A DNA stretch of 64,000 bases from Campylorhamphus procurvoides (Eukaryota; Chordata; Aves; Passeriformes; Dendrocolaptidae), in the NCBI GenBank assembly GCA_013396655.1, contig WBMV01005149.1, forward strand, positions 1 through 64,000. Direction: 5' to 3'. This document shows, piece by piece, positions 1-11,895 of the stretch. Below the pieces are notes generated by a model, which made no database searches, was not told where the DNA came from, and was given only the letters and a program-made list of their open reading frames with translations. Within the stretch, counting starts at the first letter, position 1, and each line of letters opens with the position of its first letter. Position numbers and translations under genes: made by a program.

Positions 1-3000
1 CCCCTCTCCCCATCCCTCTCCCCCCCTTCCTCCCCAACCAGCGGCTCACAGGAGCTTTTTGCTGCAGAACAAGGGAAAAAATGTAAAAGCCGCATCCAGC
101 ATCCCCGGTCTGTGCTGGGGCGCTCCTGCCGTACAAAGGAGCAGCTCTCCGGCTCGCCCTCTTCCCCAAATTACCCCTGTTACTGCGTGTTTTCTCTCCG
201 TACTGGAAATGCCTTTTATTTTTTAATGAGTTCAAGGCAGCCCGGGGCCGCAGCAGTCGCCGATGCTCTCGGGGCAGGACACAGCTCTGAGCCTTTAAGT
301 AAGGACAGAATTTATTCACTGTAAACATTGCACAACTTCTGTGCTCCGTTCTCAGGATTAAAATATAACTCATTTTCTCAGCATTACATGACTTGTTTGC
401 TAGTTATTAGGCTACTGCTCAAGCTCAAGATGCAGATTTGTCTAAAACGTGTAATTTTAGAAACCTTAAGGGGGTAAAAAAGAAGCTCCATTTTGCTATG
501 AGAACTGTGTAGCTGGAACTTTCCTGAGAAATAACCACAATTTATCACTTGATTATACTTTGGCAAAAGCAAAGAACTTTTCTGTTTCAGGTAACTTTTA
601 TGTCAAGGCTCTGCCTTGCATTCACAGCAGTTGGTCTGACTCGAGGCAGTTACAGGAACACTTGAAATTAAATTTAAATTTATATTGTTCATTGGTGGAG
701 AACTCTCCTGCAGTTAAGGAAAAAAGCGTAAAGATTAAACTGATCATTACTATATATGAAAAGTGGTTTCTAACATTAGCATGCTTGTTCTTCTCCTAAA
801 AAAATGAAAGAGGATTCTCTAGCCTGTGCTTTGTATAGCTGCATCGTGTTATCCTTTCATTTCCCTTTTCCTGAAAATGTCACTTAGAGGAGGAAAAATC
901 ACAAATTCAAGCTTGCTGGGGTTGCCACACATGGAACAGAGGAACAGCTGCTGGAAGGAGGCTTTCCGAGAGTAACAAACCACCTGCACTGGGACATCTT
1001 CCTCCCCTGGTAACCATCTCAGTGCTGGTCAGTGTGTGGCTGTAGCCCTTGGCCAGGCTGCTCCTGGCTCAGGTGTACCTGTGAGCTAGGGTATTTTCAG
1101 GGCTGATATTATATTTATTTGCACACTTACACTGTTGGTTGAGGCTTGTTTGGTGGGTTTTTTCCACGAGAAAGGAAGACATGAAAAATGCGGGTTTGAG
1201 TGAATCAGGCTGTTTTAGCAGTTTGTTCTTGATTGCGTTTTCTCTCACGTCAGGAGCGGCTGGAGGGGGCTGGAGCCTCTCGGGCCGCCCTCGCTCCCTC
1301 CGTGCGGAGGAGTGTGTTGGGATGTGGGCTGGAGGCGGCGAGCAGGGCTGGCTTGGCTGGCTCCGAGAGGGGGGATGAGCTGGAGGAGGGGTCTGCACCA
1401 GGACGCAGCTCTGCGGCTGCGCTTGCCTCCTTCCATCCCTGGAGTGGAAACCACAGCACTCGCCACCCTTTCATGTTCCTGCTCCGAGAACCAGCCAAGG
1501 AGGAGGGAAGGGACCGTTTTCTTTTGTCATCATGGGAGTGTGTCGTTGCTCCCTCGTGCAGGAAGAGGTACATAAGCCCCAGGAGAAGTGTGGACGCTTC
1601 TTCCAAATCTTTGTGCCGCTCAGAGTGGATTCCAGGGAGAGGGGGAATGCTGGGGCTCCTGCTCTGCTCTCTGGCTGCTTGGCAGCCTCCTCTTGCAGCC
1701 AGAGCAGGGATTTATCAAAGGCATTGAAACCAGAGAAGGCCCAATTATACTTTTGACTTGGAAGAGATCCGTATGGGTTGTTGGGAGGTGGAGGTACCAA
1801 AATAAACCGTCTGAAGGCTCAGTGTGCAGACAGAGAGTGAATTTAGTATCAGGTACTAAATTCCTGCAAAGGTGACAGTTGCAGTAGATATATGAGGAAA
1901 TCCCTCATTACCCTGAAGAGCTGGAAGAGCAGGATATGGTATTTTATTATGTTTCTTAACCTTGATCACAGCAAGTTTCGAACACCCTCTTTACCCTGAC
2001 TGTTGAATCTGCCCTGTGGGTACAGATTCTTGTACAGCAAAGCTATTTCACTAGATTTAATCTCTAAGGAGCGTGCCAGAAAAACAGCCTTTGGGGGAAT
2101 GGCAATCTGCTGGCTTCCTCGTCTGTAAAGTGGGATAGCAATGTGCAGCTCCTTGCTGGGAAGAGTTTCAGGGTCCACCGGTGAAAAGAGCTGAAGTTCC
2201 ATGGGCTGAATCATTCAGCCAAAAAGAGAGGAGGCAGAAGCAGAGGCAAGGCTTGCCCAGCTCCCATGGCAGCGATGCCAGGAATAGACTGGTATCTCTG
2301 ATTTCTGCTCCAGCCTCCCTGTCTGTGTGGGCAGAGGCCAAAAAAGAGCAGCCGTGCCGGTGTCACCCGGCTGCGTGCAAAGGGAAAGCGGAGGTTGCAC
2401 AATCCTATCCTTGGTGCTCTTTTGGGGGCTGCCCTGCGGTGCCAGGTGTGGGAGTGACAAGTTGTCTGACACCGGTCGCTGCAGAGCTGGAGGGAAGCCA
2501 CTGATCTCATTCCATGGTGGCTTCTGAGCAGCCCTGGGTGGGAACAGCTTTGTCGCTGCTGCTCACCTGGGCTGAATTGTAACCGCTCACCTGGGGATGA
2601 AAGGCACTTCATCCCATTACCACTCGCCCAAGCCGTCCTCTGCCCTCTGTGGGAAGGGATTTGGAACCCCAGGTATATTTTATTCCCGTGCAAGGCTTTG
2701 CGTCCTGTGGCACTGGGGAAGTGTAATCTTGTTACATTTGAATTTATTTCATGCTGCGTTTGCGGGTGCGAAGAATGATTCGGTAAAATTGGGGACTGTG
2801 GAAGGTGTGAGACGCCGTGTTGTTTCAAATGCTGACAGTGGGGAAACATCTGCTAGAAAAGCTCTCTTTGAAGGAGTTGCTGCCCTTCCAGAGCTCTTCT
2901 GTAGGGGTAATAACTGTTGTGGTAGGTGAAACCTCCTGAGCCAGGAGACACCTGGGAGCTGTGAACATGCACGGGCTGAGGCAGGGATGGAGCTCTGAGG

Positions 3001-5035
3001 TCTGTCAGACAGAACCACCTTTATTTTCTCTTGTCTTAGGCTATTTCTGAAGTGACTTCTGGCTTAATTTTGCATGAGCTTGTGTGCACTTGGGTGAGTT
3101 TTGATTCTTAAAGAAGCTGTTCTGTCCTTCTTTTCTATTTACAGATAACTTCATGGGGTTAATGGTACAAGTGTTTCCATTTCTCCATGTACTGATTAGT
3201 GCTTTCATTAGCAGTTAGCAAGTGCATTTTAAAACTTCTATATTAAATCTGAGTGGAGGTAGATTTTATTTGTATGATGAAGCCACAGAGTGCTCAGTTT
3301 CAGCACCAGCTCCCAAATCACAGGATGACTTACCTGCTAATTTTGACTTGCTGCCTATTTACGAGCAGGCAGGAAGCAGCAGCGTTGCAGCTGAGGGAAC
3401 TGAGGCAGGGCCCCTGGTTATAGTAATTCTTGAGTAGTTCATTTGGGCATAATGCCTCTTTTTACAGTTGGTTCTATTACAAACAGATTTTCTGATAATG
3501 GCACCTGCACCATTCAGATGGATCATTATTATAAAAGCAGCAAGTATTGTTAGGGAATCGGGATGTGGAATTGATGTAGGGTCGTTCTAATGACAAAAGC
3601 AATACCATAAATAAAATGATGCTGTAGCAGCAGCACTAAACTGGGTGGAAGAGGGAAAATGCCACTTCAAAATTCCCCTGGATTTGTGGCACAGGGTCCC
3701 TGCCTGTGGAGGAGGTGGAATGTGGGTGACAGGGGCTGTCCCTGTGGTACAGGGATGCTCTGAGCGTGGGAAGGAGGAGGGAAACCATTAGCTGGAGCCG
3801 TGTCAGAAGCCAACCAGGGAGATTGTTGCAATTAATCATTTGTAGAAATGGGGTGGTGCTCTCATCCTGGGTGTTGCTTTTGGGTCAGCTCCATTAACAC
3901 AGAGTTTTGAGGGTGGGTTTCAGGGTTTTGCACGCCCAGCCTGTCCCTCCTGCACAGCACTGGGATGGTCCGTGCCTGCCTGCACGTTCCTTCTCCCATT
4001 CCTTCCTCTGTGGGAAATGTGGGAAATCTTGGAATTGCATTTGTGACATAAGCATGGGGGTAGAGAGTGTTAACAGCCCAGTGGGACTTGACAGAGGGGA
4101 CTGATGTCGTAGCATGCCTGAATACTGGAAGCAATTGCACCAAACTGAAGGAAAAGGGAAGAAAGGCTAAAAAATCAGTGCATTTGAAAAGTTATTGAGG
4201 GTGTGGAGTGGAAACTGTCCTCCCCTCCACTTCTGTCTCTGAGCAAATCCCTGGAGATGGGTGTGTTGTCTTAAAGGCCAGGCTTGTGGTGGGGTTTAGC
4301 GAATACAGATAATCCAGATGGCTAATCTGGAGCAGGGTTTGGCGAGCAAAATCCTTCTGGCAGGCGGCGAGGGGGATGCCGGGAAGGGGTTTGCAACAGT
4401 CGTCTTTAAACAAAGTCGGTGCTAATGCAGCTTCAGCCCATCGTGTGCACGGAGCACAGATGTCTTGCTTGGGGTTTGATTATTTTTTTTTAAATAAAAT
4501 CCCCTTTATTTTTCATCAGTGACCCCTGGTTTAAATCCCTGATGCACAAGGGGAAATTGCAACCCTTTGGTGGGCTCAGGCGTGGTTTGGGTCCCCAGCG
4601 AGGGATGTGGCCACTCGTGCCTGGGGTGTGAGGGGCAGGAGGATGCTCGGATGCTGCTTGGGCTCTTGGGCTTTGAACTCCCTTCTTGCCCGGGGCCCCT
4701 TCGGGACAGGGGTGATGGGGAATTGCTTTTTGATGCTTGGAGCTGCCTTTGTCAGTGGACATCTGGTGCCAGGATTGCTGCTGTCGGGGCTGGGGGTGGG
4801 CTGCAAGGCCAGGGAATTTGATGGATTAGTGTGGTCGGAGGGCTGGGGGAGGGGACGGGTAGGGTTTCAGCTCTTGCTGCAGGTAGAGAGAGAATTTGGG
4901 GATTAGGGGCACTTCACTGCAAGCTGCAAAGGGGGGAGGATTCAAAGAGGGGGAAGGGTTGGGAAGAAAATAGTCTTTCCAGTTTTCTCAAAGAAATGAC
5001 ATTTGTTTGCTCCATGAGGCAGCAAAAGGGAAATA

Positions 5036-5054
5036 TGTGTGTGTGTGTGTGTGT
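5036..5054. repeat. (TG)n microsatellite
   Basis: About 9.5 uninterrupted TG units. Confidence 0.95.
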
Positions 5055-7833
5055 CCAGAGCAGGGGATGAAAAAAATCCACAGCAAATCTGGTGCCGATC
5101 TGTCCCCCCAGCTTTGTCACCCTTGGGAATCCTGATTGCTTGTGCCTGGCCTCAGGGTCACTGGGTTCATTCCCTGCTGCTTCCTATGGATTCAATAACC
5201 TCCTTCTCTCCCCAGAGATCAGCTTAAATTAAAACTTTATCCTTTACTTAAGGAAGCAAGCAGCAGCCTCTCCCCATGCTCTGTTACAGGATCTGGGTAG
5301 TTTGCATGTCCCTGTCCATCACCAAATGAGCTGTACCAGGAATCACCAACTTTGGAGCCACTGGAGCAGCAGGAGGGGGATGTGGAGTATCATCTACCCC
5401 TTGATCTCTTTGAGTGAAGGAGTAGGAAAGAAAATCCTGATTTTTTTAAAAGTCTCCCCTGAGGGCAGGTGTTTTAATATACCCTGGTCTGGAAGGGGGA
5501 AAATTGCTGGTTTTCCTGGTGCAGGAGCAGCCTGCTGGGGACATTGCCAGGATGGATCACCTTTCCCAGAGCTCGCTGTGCCCAGTGTCCGTGCATGGGT
5601 GGAAATGTCACTTGTCTGCCTGCAAGAGTAGGAGGGTTGGCAAGGCCATGAAGGCCACCGGGACTTGGCCAAAATGGGGACCTCGAGGAACAGCCACAGT
5701 GAAATCCAATCTCCAACCAGCACTGTGTTTGAGGATCAAATCCGCATGTAAAATCTGCTTGGAAGATTTAGTGTCTGCTGGCTTTGCCTCCTGGAAAGGC
5801 TGTAGCAGGGAGGTCACCTCTCCAGGAGGCACGTTCAGGCCTTTAATTCATGTTTTGGGGCTACACGTGTGTGTCATAAACATTGGGTTTGTTCAGGGCT
5901 GGATTTGTTCCAAGTGGGAAGGACGTAGGACGTACCCTCCATGCAGCTCCTTTCCCCCTGTGCAGCAGAGACACAGTCCCTGCCAGGCAGTGAGTTCTCT
6001 CTTGTGTTGTAAAATAAAGCCCTTGTGGGAGATTTTTTACCCCTTTTCCAGCAGAAATTGAGAAAACTGGAAGCGGGGAGGAGCAGGAAATTCACGTGTA
6101 ATGAAGGAAGCGTTGGGACTGAGATGAGAGAGGTACTGAAAAACATGAGACACCTGAGGAGTGTTGGAGTGATGGGACTGGGGGAGCTTTTGTCTTTCCT
6201 CACGTTGCTGTAGCCAGAATGTCAAGGCTGTTGAACTGCCTTTTGAATTTTGATTTCTTCTCTGTGTTGAACAAAGTGGTGGCCGAGGGCCATGGCCGTG
6301 CAGGAAGCCTTGTGTCTGCAGGGTTTCTGAGGTCAGAAAGCCTTAAAACACTGGTCTGAAAAAAAGGAGAATGAAAAATAAGGGATAAAGTTACAACTGC
6401 AAATGTGTTTATTTGAACTTTAGGAGCAAAAGGCAAAAAAATTGGGGGGTGGGGGAGAGGAGGAAAGAAGTGACTGTAAAAATGCGAGCAGGGAAGTGAA
6501 CAGCTGTGTTGTTCTGTGAAATGGGAGCTGCTGGGATTCAAAGGATTATGGCACTAACCAAGACCTGGTGTCTGCAGTAGGGCTGAAGGCTGGAGCCCCA
6601 AGCACAGGGGCAGGAGGAGAAATCAGAGCCAGAATGGGTCAGGTTGGAAGGGGAATTCCCAGAGGTTCAGGCTGCTCCAGGCTTCCCAGGTGGGTCCAGT
6701 CCTGATGGAGAGGGGCTCTGGTGGCCAGGAAGGTTCCCTGTTCCCCAGCCTCTGTATTTCAGTGTCTGTTGGATCCTCTTCTGGCAGTGCTGCCGTGTAC
6801 CTGGAGCACTGAGTATGAATGGAAGGTGGACACATGGCTGTTGGGCACCATTTCTCCAGCATTTACAGATTTGGTGTCTTGGATGCTTCAGGATGCCATT
6901 GGCAGGTGTTCCTGCCCCACCACACTGATCTAGTCCTGCTGCAGCTCCTCTGCCAAGCAGTGGTGGCTTGGAGAAGGAAAAGCTTCACCCAGAAAGGTAA
7001 TTCCTCTGAAGCAACTGCTTTTGGGTGGTAGATGAATCAGTGGTGCCTCCAGGCTGACGTGTTGGATGGTTCCAGCACTGCCTGCCTGGAGGGGCAGGAA
7101 TTGTAGTCCATTACCAGGAGTCCATTTCTCCTGCCGAAGGTGGAGCTCCCAGTTCTCTCAGCAAACCTCGCTCGTGGGCCATGAAACACCCTCCTGCCAG
7201 TGCATTCCAGAGCAATATCCAGCATGAGGGATGGCCTGTGCCGTGCTTTATGCACTGCCCTGAGAGGGGAGAAGGTGTAAATCGCACCATCTCAATGATT
7301 TAGCCCCAGGTATAGTTGTGATTCAAAATGAATTTCTCTCCCTGCTTCTCCCTCGTGCAGTAAGTGCTGGCCATAAAGCAGGAGGAGATGGTAGCAGGCT
7401 GTGTGAGGCTGTGGGGGAGGCTGTGGCTGTCCCCTCCCCTGTGCCCTGCCCCCGTGGTCCCTCTGGGCTGTGGGGCTGATGCCAGGCTGGCTCTGGCTGA
7501 CTCGTCCAGATCCATGTCCAGCCCTAAGCACAGAGCCACAGCACGGTTTCCATTAGGCTTAATAGGGAAGATGAGTGACATGTGAAAAGTGGCTTTAGGT
7601 TTTATGCAAAGCCAATGATGCTTATAAGACAGCTGGGGGATTTGAGGGTTTTCGGCAAGTTTTGCTGGACAAAAAATTCCTTTGGAAAGTGTCTGGAGTC
7701 CAGTGTGAAATTTTGGTGGAGATCAAGATGATGGGAGTGGATGACTCGTGTTTCACACCTTGCCACTCTGGGGAGGTGATTTTCTTCACTCCTGCTCTGG
7801 GGAAAAAACGTCAAAAGTCATGAGAAAGACACT

Positions 7834-7932
7834 TGTTGGGGGTTTTTTGTTTGGTTGTTTTTTTCATTTGTTTGTTTGGTTGGGGTTTTTTGTTTGGTTT
7901 TTTTGTTTGTGGGTTTGTTGGGTTTTTTTTGT
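7834..7932. repeat. G/T-rich low-complexity tract
   Basis: Irregular GTTT, GGTTT and long T runs extend over about 100 bp with almost no A or C. Confidence 0.85.
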
Positions 7933-10539
7933 GGCAAGGAATGGACATTAATATTAAAACTTCTGGGGATCCTTTTTGGAGATTAATTTTGCTTCTCCGC
8001 TGTACCCTGGTTTAGATCTCCTGGAATAGCTCTGGAAATGCAAGTTCAGGCAAATACATAGAAAAGATGAAGCATGGACTCCACTCTGCCATTTTCCTCA
8101 TGATTTGCAGAGCTGTTCTAGTGCTTTTACTGCTCTCCTGGCCCTGCCTGATGTCTAGGAGTTTTTTCCTGGAAATTTAGAGGTCAGAGGTACTGAGAAA
8201 GGTTGAACCCCAAAGACTTGATCCCTGTGTGAGGCTCTTCTGCCTCTCCTCCTAACACAGATGTGGTGTGGGTGCCTCCTTAGGAAATTCTTAAAGTCCA
8301 TCTCTATTGATTTATCTGTTTTGAACTCTAGAAGGTAAAACATGCCTGTAATTTCTAGAGGAAAACATGTATTTGCAGTTCTTTGCCTGTGACCAAGCAT
8401 GGTTTCGTGGATAGCCAAATAAAATTCTCAGTTCAAAGTGTTTCAGCAATGTGTTAAAGTTTATGGAGCATTTAACAAACTTTTTTAGTGTGCAATAGTT
8501 TATAGTGCCAGCAAACAGCCAAGTGTCACATCAAAGTTGCAGTCTTTTCTCACTCAATGGCTCAATGTTTAGTGCTTTTTGGGTTTAGCTTGGGTGGCGT
8601 TTCAGTCCACAGCTCAGAATGGCTTTTTCTTTCCTTTTTTCCCCCCCAAAACCCTCTAAAAGTCAGATTGTGAATACTGATTTAAGGCCCACAATTCAAG
8701 CAGAGTGCTGGGATTTATTTTTATCTTTAAAGAAAGAAAACCACCGTAAGCAAATAGTCCCAGTGACTTCAGTGGAGCTCTCTGTGGGCAGTTTCCTGCT
8801 GGGCTGGGAGAGCAGAGGACTGAGATGGAATCTGCTCCCATCTAAGCAAGGAGAGTTTGGCCATCAATTCCTGCAAATCTTCCATGATTTTTCCCTTAAC
8901 CAGGAGGTGGGATGTGTTTGCAGCAGAGCCTGAGCCTGCTGACACCAAAATTTGCTGCCTTTTGCCTGGGTTTTGGGATTGCCTCCTTTTCTGGGCTGGA
9001 GGAGGATGAGCTTCAGGAAACTCTGCAAGGGTTCTCCTCTGCCCCAGTCATGTAGGAGAGGAGTAGGGAATATACAGGGAGTTGAACTCCCTAGACCAGC
9101 TGCTTCCCCTGGGAATATCCTGGGGCTGGGGTAGTCATTGCTACTAAATTTGAGCTAAAGAGGTGTAAAACCTCGTAACAGTTCCTAGATAATGCATCAT
9201 AAACCGTCTGATTTACTTTATTGTAGATTTAATTATGATAATGCACATACATATAATTATGTCCACGCTCAAGATCTATTCAGTAGTAAAGGGTTTATAT
9301 AACGTTATAAATAATGAAACCTGAGCTGGAGCAAGAGCTCCCTGTCACATCCTGCATCATCCCCTTGGAGTGGGAAGTGTCCCCTCTGTGTGAGTGACAT
9401 GGGGTTGGATTATTGAGGTTCAGCCTCTTCAGAGGGGTTGGGCTGTGATTTCTGTCACACGTTTCAGTCTTGGTTTGCTTTGGAAATTTTCTGTGGAGTG
9501 GAAGACGGTGTAAAATGTCTTATTAATGCTGATGGGACCTGGCACCAGCAGTACCCAGTGAAGTGGTATATGAGAGGCATGTAAACAAATCGGAAACCAA
9601 AATAATCTGCCCGTGTATTATTAAAAAACAAGCCAATATGTGGCAATATAATGTGAGGAAATGCCATTTTGAGTTCCTGGCGACAAACCCCTCGCACGTT
9701 CCTCCTGTGATTTATATAATTGCTGAATCGCTTTGATGGCTTGATGGAATTACAGCTCTGCATTTACACGATGGAGAATCAATCAAAATAAACTGTGTTT
9801 ACCCCTTTGCTGCGGCGTGTCTGTGAAACAGATACATCTGAGGGTGAATTCTTCTTTGGCACTGGCATTTGTGTGGAGTTTCGGGTGTGATTTTGGGACC
9901 TGGGACCTGTGTGAACCTGACCTCACCTTGTGGGCTTCAAAATCCTGCTGCCTTCAGCAGGGGCTGTAGGAACTTGCTTTTTCTCTGGTGCATGTAGGAA
10001 CATTTCTGCCTAAATATGCAGTGGGCTTGTTTGTTTAAAGAGCACAGAAAATAAAACCGCAGCGAGGAGCCAGAAGGTGCCAACACCTGAGCCCTTTGTA
10101 AGGGCTGGGTAGGGCTTGTAGGCTGAAATTCTGCCTTTCTAGGCGAGCTGGGAGTTGGTCTTGGCTGGTAATAAACAGGCTGTTCCCCACCTCATTTGCT
10201 GCACAAGTTATTGGAGTTTTAGTCTCTGGCTTTAGAAGAATCTCTTACCCTATTTACCGAGTATGCCGTTGTGAAATGTGGAAAACCTTTTTGTGCTGGG
10301 TTGCTGGAGTAAAAATTAAACCCGGGCTTTGTAGCAAGTGATAGCTGGGCTAATGTAACAGTGGTTAATATTTGTATTTAAACGGAGGGCTTTGCGGGAG
10401 ATGATGCTGTTCCCTGTCACACAGAGAACAGTTGTATCCTTAGTGAGTGAGCCTTTCCCTCTTGCCCAGCCCATTTGCAATTCCTTTCCCTGATTCCGGG
10501 GGTTTTTAGGCACCTTCTGGAGCGCAGTGTTTGTTTAAA

Positions 10540-10790
10540 TGGCTTCCCCGGCATTGCGGAGCCTTCGGTCCCTCCTCCCCGGGCAGAACGTGCCCGATGC
10601 CGATGGCAGGAGCTGAGCCCGAGGGCTCGGGCAGGGCTGGAGGGGCAGCCCTCGCTCCATCCTCGCTCCATCCTCGCCGCAGCTCCGGCCCCGGCGGGCG
10701 GGTTTGGGGTTTGGGGTTTGGGGTCCGCCTCCTGCGGGAAGGCTCTCCCGGAGAATCCTGCCCCGCTCCCTCCTCGCCTCGCTGTGAGGG
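10540..10790. promoter_or_regulatory. CpG-rich patch, candidate CpG island or alternative promoter
   Basis: About 23 CpGs occur in roughly 240 bp, while flanking kilobases are nearly CpG-free. The patch contains several ctcgctccat and ccgccgcag-like GC elements and a G-quadruplex motif. It may mark an alternative or non-coding first exon of PTPRS, but no TATA box, convincing donor or reading frame shows this. Confidence 0.4.
10696..10723 (+). repeat. (TTTGGGG)3 G-quadruplex motif
   Basis: Five close G-runs are read as GGGCGGG followed by three TTTGGGG units. Loops of 1-3 nt make this a strong canonical G4 on the plus strand. Confidence 0.8.
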
Positions 10791-11724
10791 CATCACAGCT
10801 GCTGAGTAAATGTTAAGATAATAGTGTTATTACGGAGTAATTATACTGCAAGTTATTGAATTAAAAGCGATGAGGCTGCCGAGGAGGGAGAGGCTGGGTG
10901 GGAGAGCTCGGGGTGGGGAAGGTGCAGAGGAGTGGAAACCTAATAAATTTCCTCTTGTCGAGAGCCCCTCGCTGCCGGGACTGGGACTGAGAATGAATGA
11001 AAGGGAAGCTCAAAGAGCTAATAAATAAACCATTTCCCTGAGAATAGAGGGTATAATTAGAAACTGTGGCCCTGTGGTTTTGTGTCTGCCCTGGGGTGGA
11101 ATCTGCTCAGCGCTGTGCCGTGGCGATAAAACAGGGAGACAATGTGCAGATGATGTCGCACAGTTGTTAACTTTTGAGGAGAGAGATGCTTTGTTCCTCT
11201 CTTTTTCCAAGAAAAAAAAAAGTAATAATAATAAATAATTTAAGCTTTATGTTGCAAAACTTCAATAACTGACTATACCCTGGGGCCTCTCCATCAGCAG
11301 CTCTGGCTGATCTTGCAGTTTTCTTTCTGTCTATTTTCTTGGAGGGGAGAGTGGTTTTCACTGTAGACCTTAGAAAACTTAATTCTTCTTTTGCTTTTCC
11401 CTCAAGAGAACCCAATAAACCTGGCTTGTTTCTTTTTTCTATCTCAAGCTGAGATTTACCTACAAATTGAACATCTCTCATTCCTCTGCTGCTGTAGCAT
11501 TGGTATTGCTGTGCTGGTCAGGATGGTTTGCTAATTCGTGGTACCCATTTTCCCAAGCTTTTGTTTTGTCCTTACTGCTCAGCCTTTGCCCTGGAAGATC
11601 CCACCACCTTGGCTGGAACTGACCATGGGGCATCCCAGCTTGCAGCAATGAACAGCTAAAACTTGCTCCAGAAGGATAATGGGGTGTTGGACTCAGGTTT
11701 GCACTTAGGCTTAGTCCCCCCTTG

Positions 11725-11895
11725 TGCCACAGGGACCCTCCAGGACCCCAAGGCTGCCACAGCTCAAGGAGTGTTTGGACAGCGCTTGGGGGGACAGGGT
11801 GGGATTATTGGGGTGTCCTGAGCAGGCCCAGGAGTTGGACTTGATGATCCCTGTGGGTCCCTTCCAGCTCAGGATATTCTGCAATTTCATTCTGC
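11725..11895 (+). mobile_element. CR1 LINE 3' fragment, sense orientation
   Basis: The fragment contains the avian CR1 tail words ggagttggacttgatgatcc, tgtgggtcccttccagctc and aggatattctgcaattt, ending in the usual ATTCT-type 3' terminus. It is a 5'-truncated, non-coding copy. It belongs to the same subfamily type as the antisense copy at 45541. Confidence 0.8.

Larger units (their letters stand above)
1..11724. other. Non-coding sequence without recognisable CR1, upstream of PTPRS coding exons
   Basis: No protein-coding exon or RNA gene can be supported here. By eye there is no CR1 fragment, in contrast to the rest of the window. Contents noted: a pyrimidine-rich run ending in CAG at 1-42; a modest CpG cluster at about 1230-1430; a (TG)n at 5036-5054; a G/T-rich tract at 7834-7932; AT-rich blocks at about 9140-9330 and 9515-9790; a CpG-rich patch at about 10540-10790 followed by another AT-rich block to about 10880. 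Short MIR-like words (for example ctgtaaagtggga near 2125) are too brief to call. The region is either PTPRS intron 1 or 5' flank. Confidence 0.6.

Noticed and set aside
6620..6700. Possible antisense CR1 start (gtcaggttggaaggggaatt)
   Set aside because: Only one word fits; the downstream sequence does not follow any CR1 order.
10696..10723. Interstitial telomere repeat
   Set aside because: The unit is TTTGGGG rather than the vertebrate TTAGGG and there are only three copies; better described as a G-quadruplex motif.
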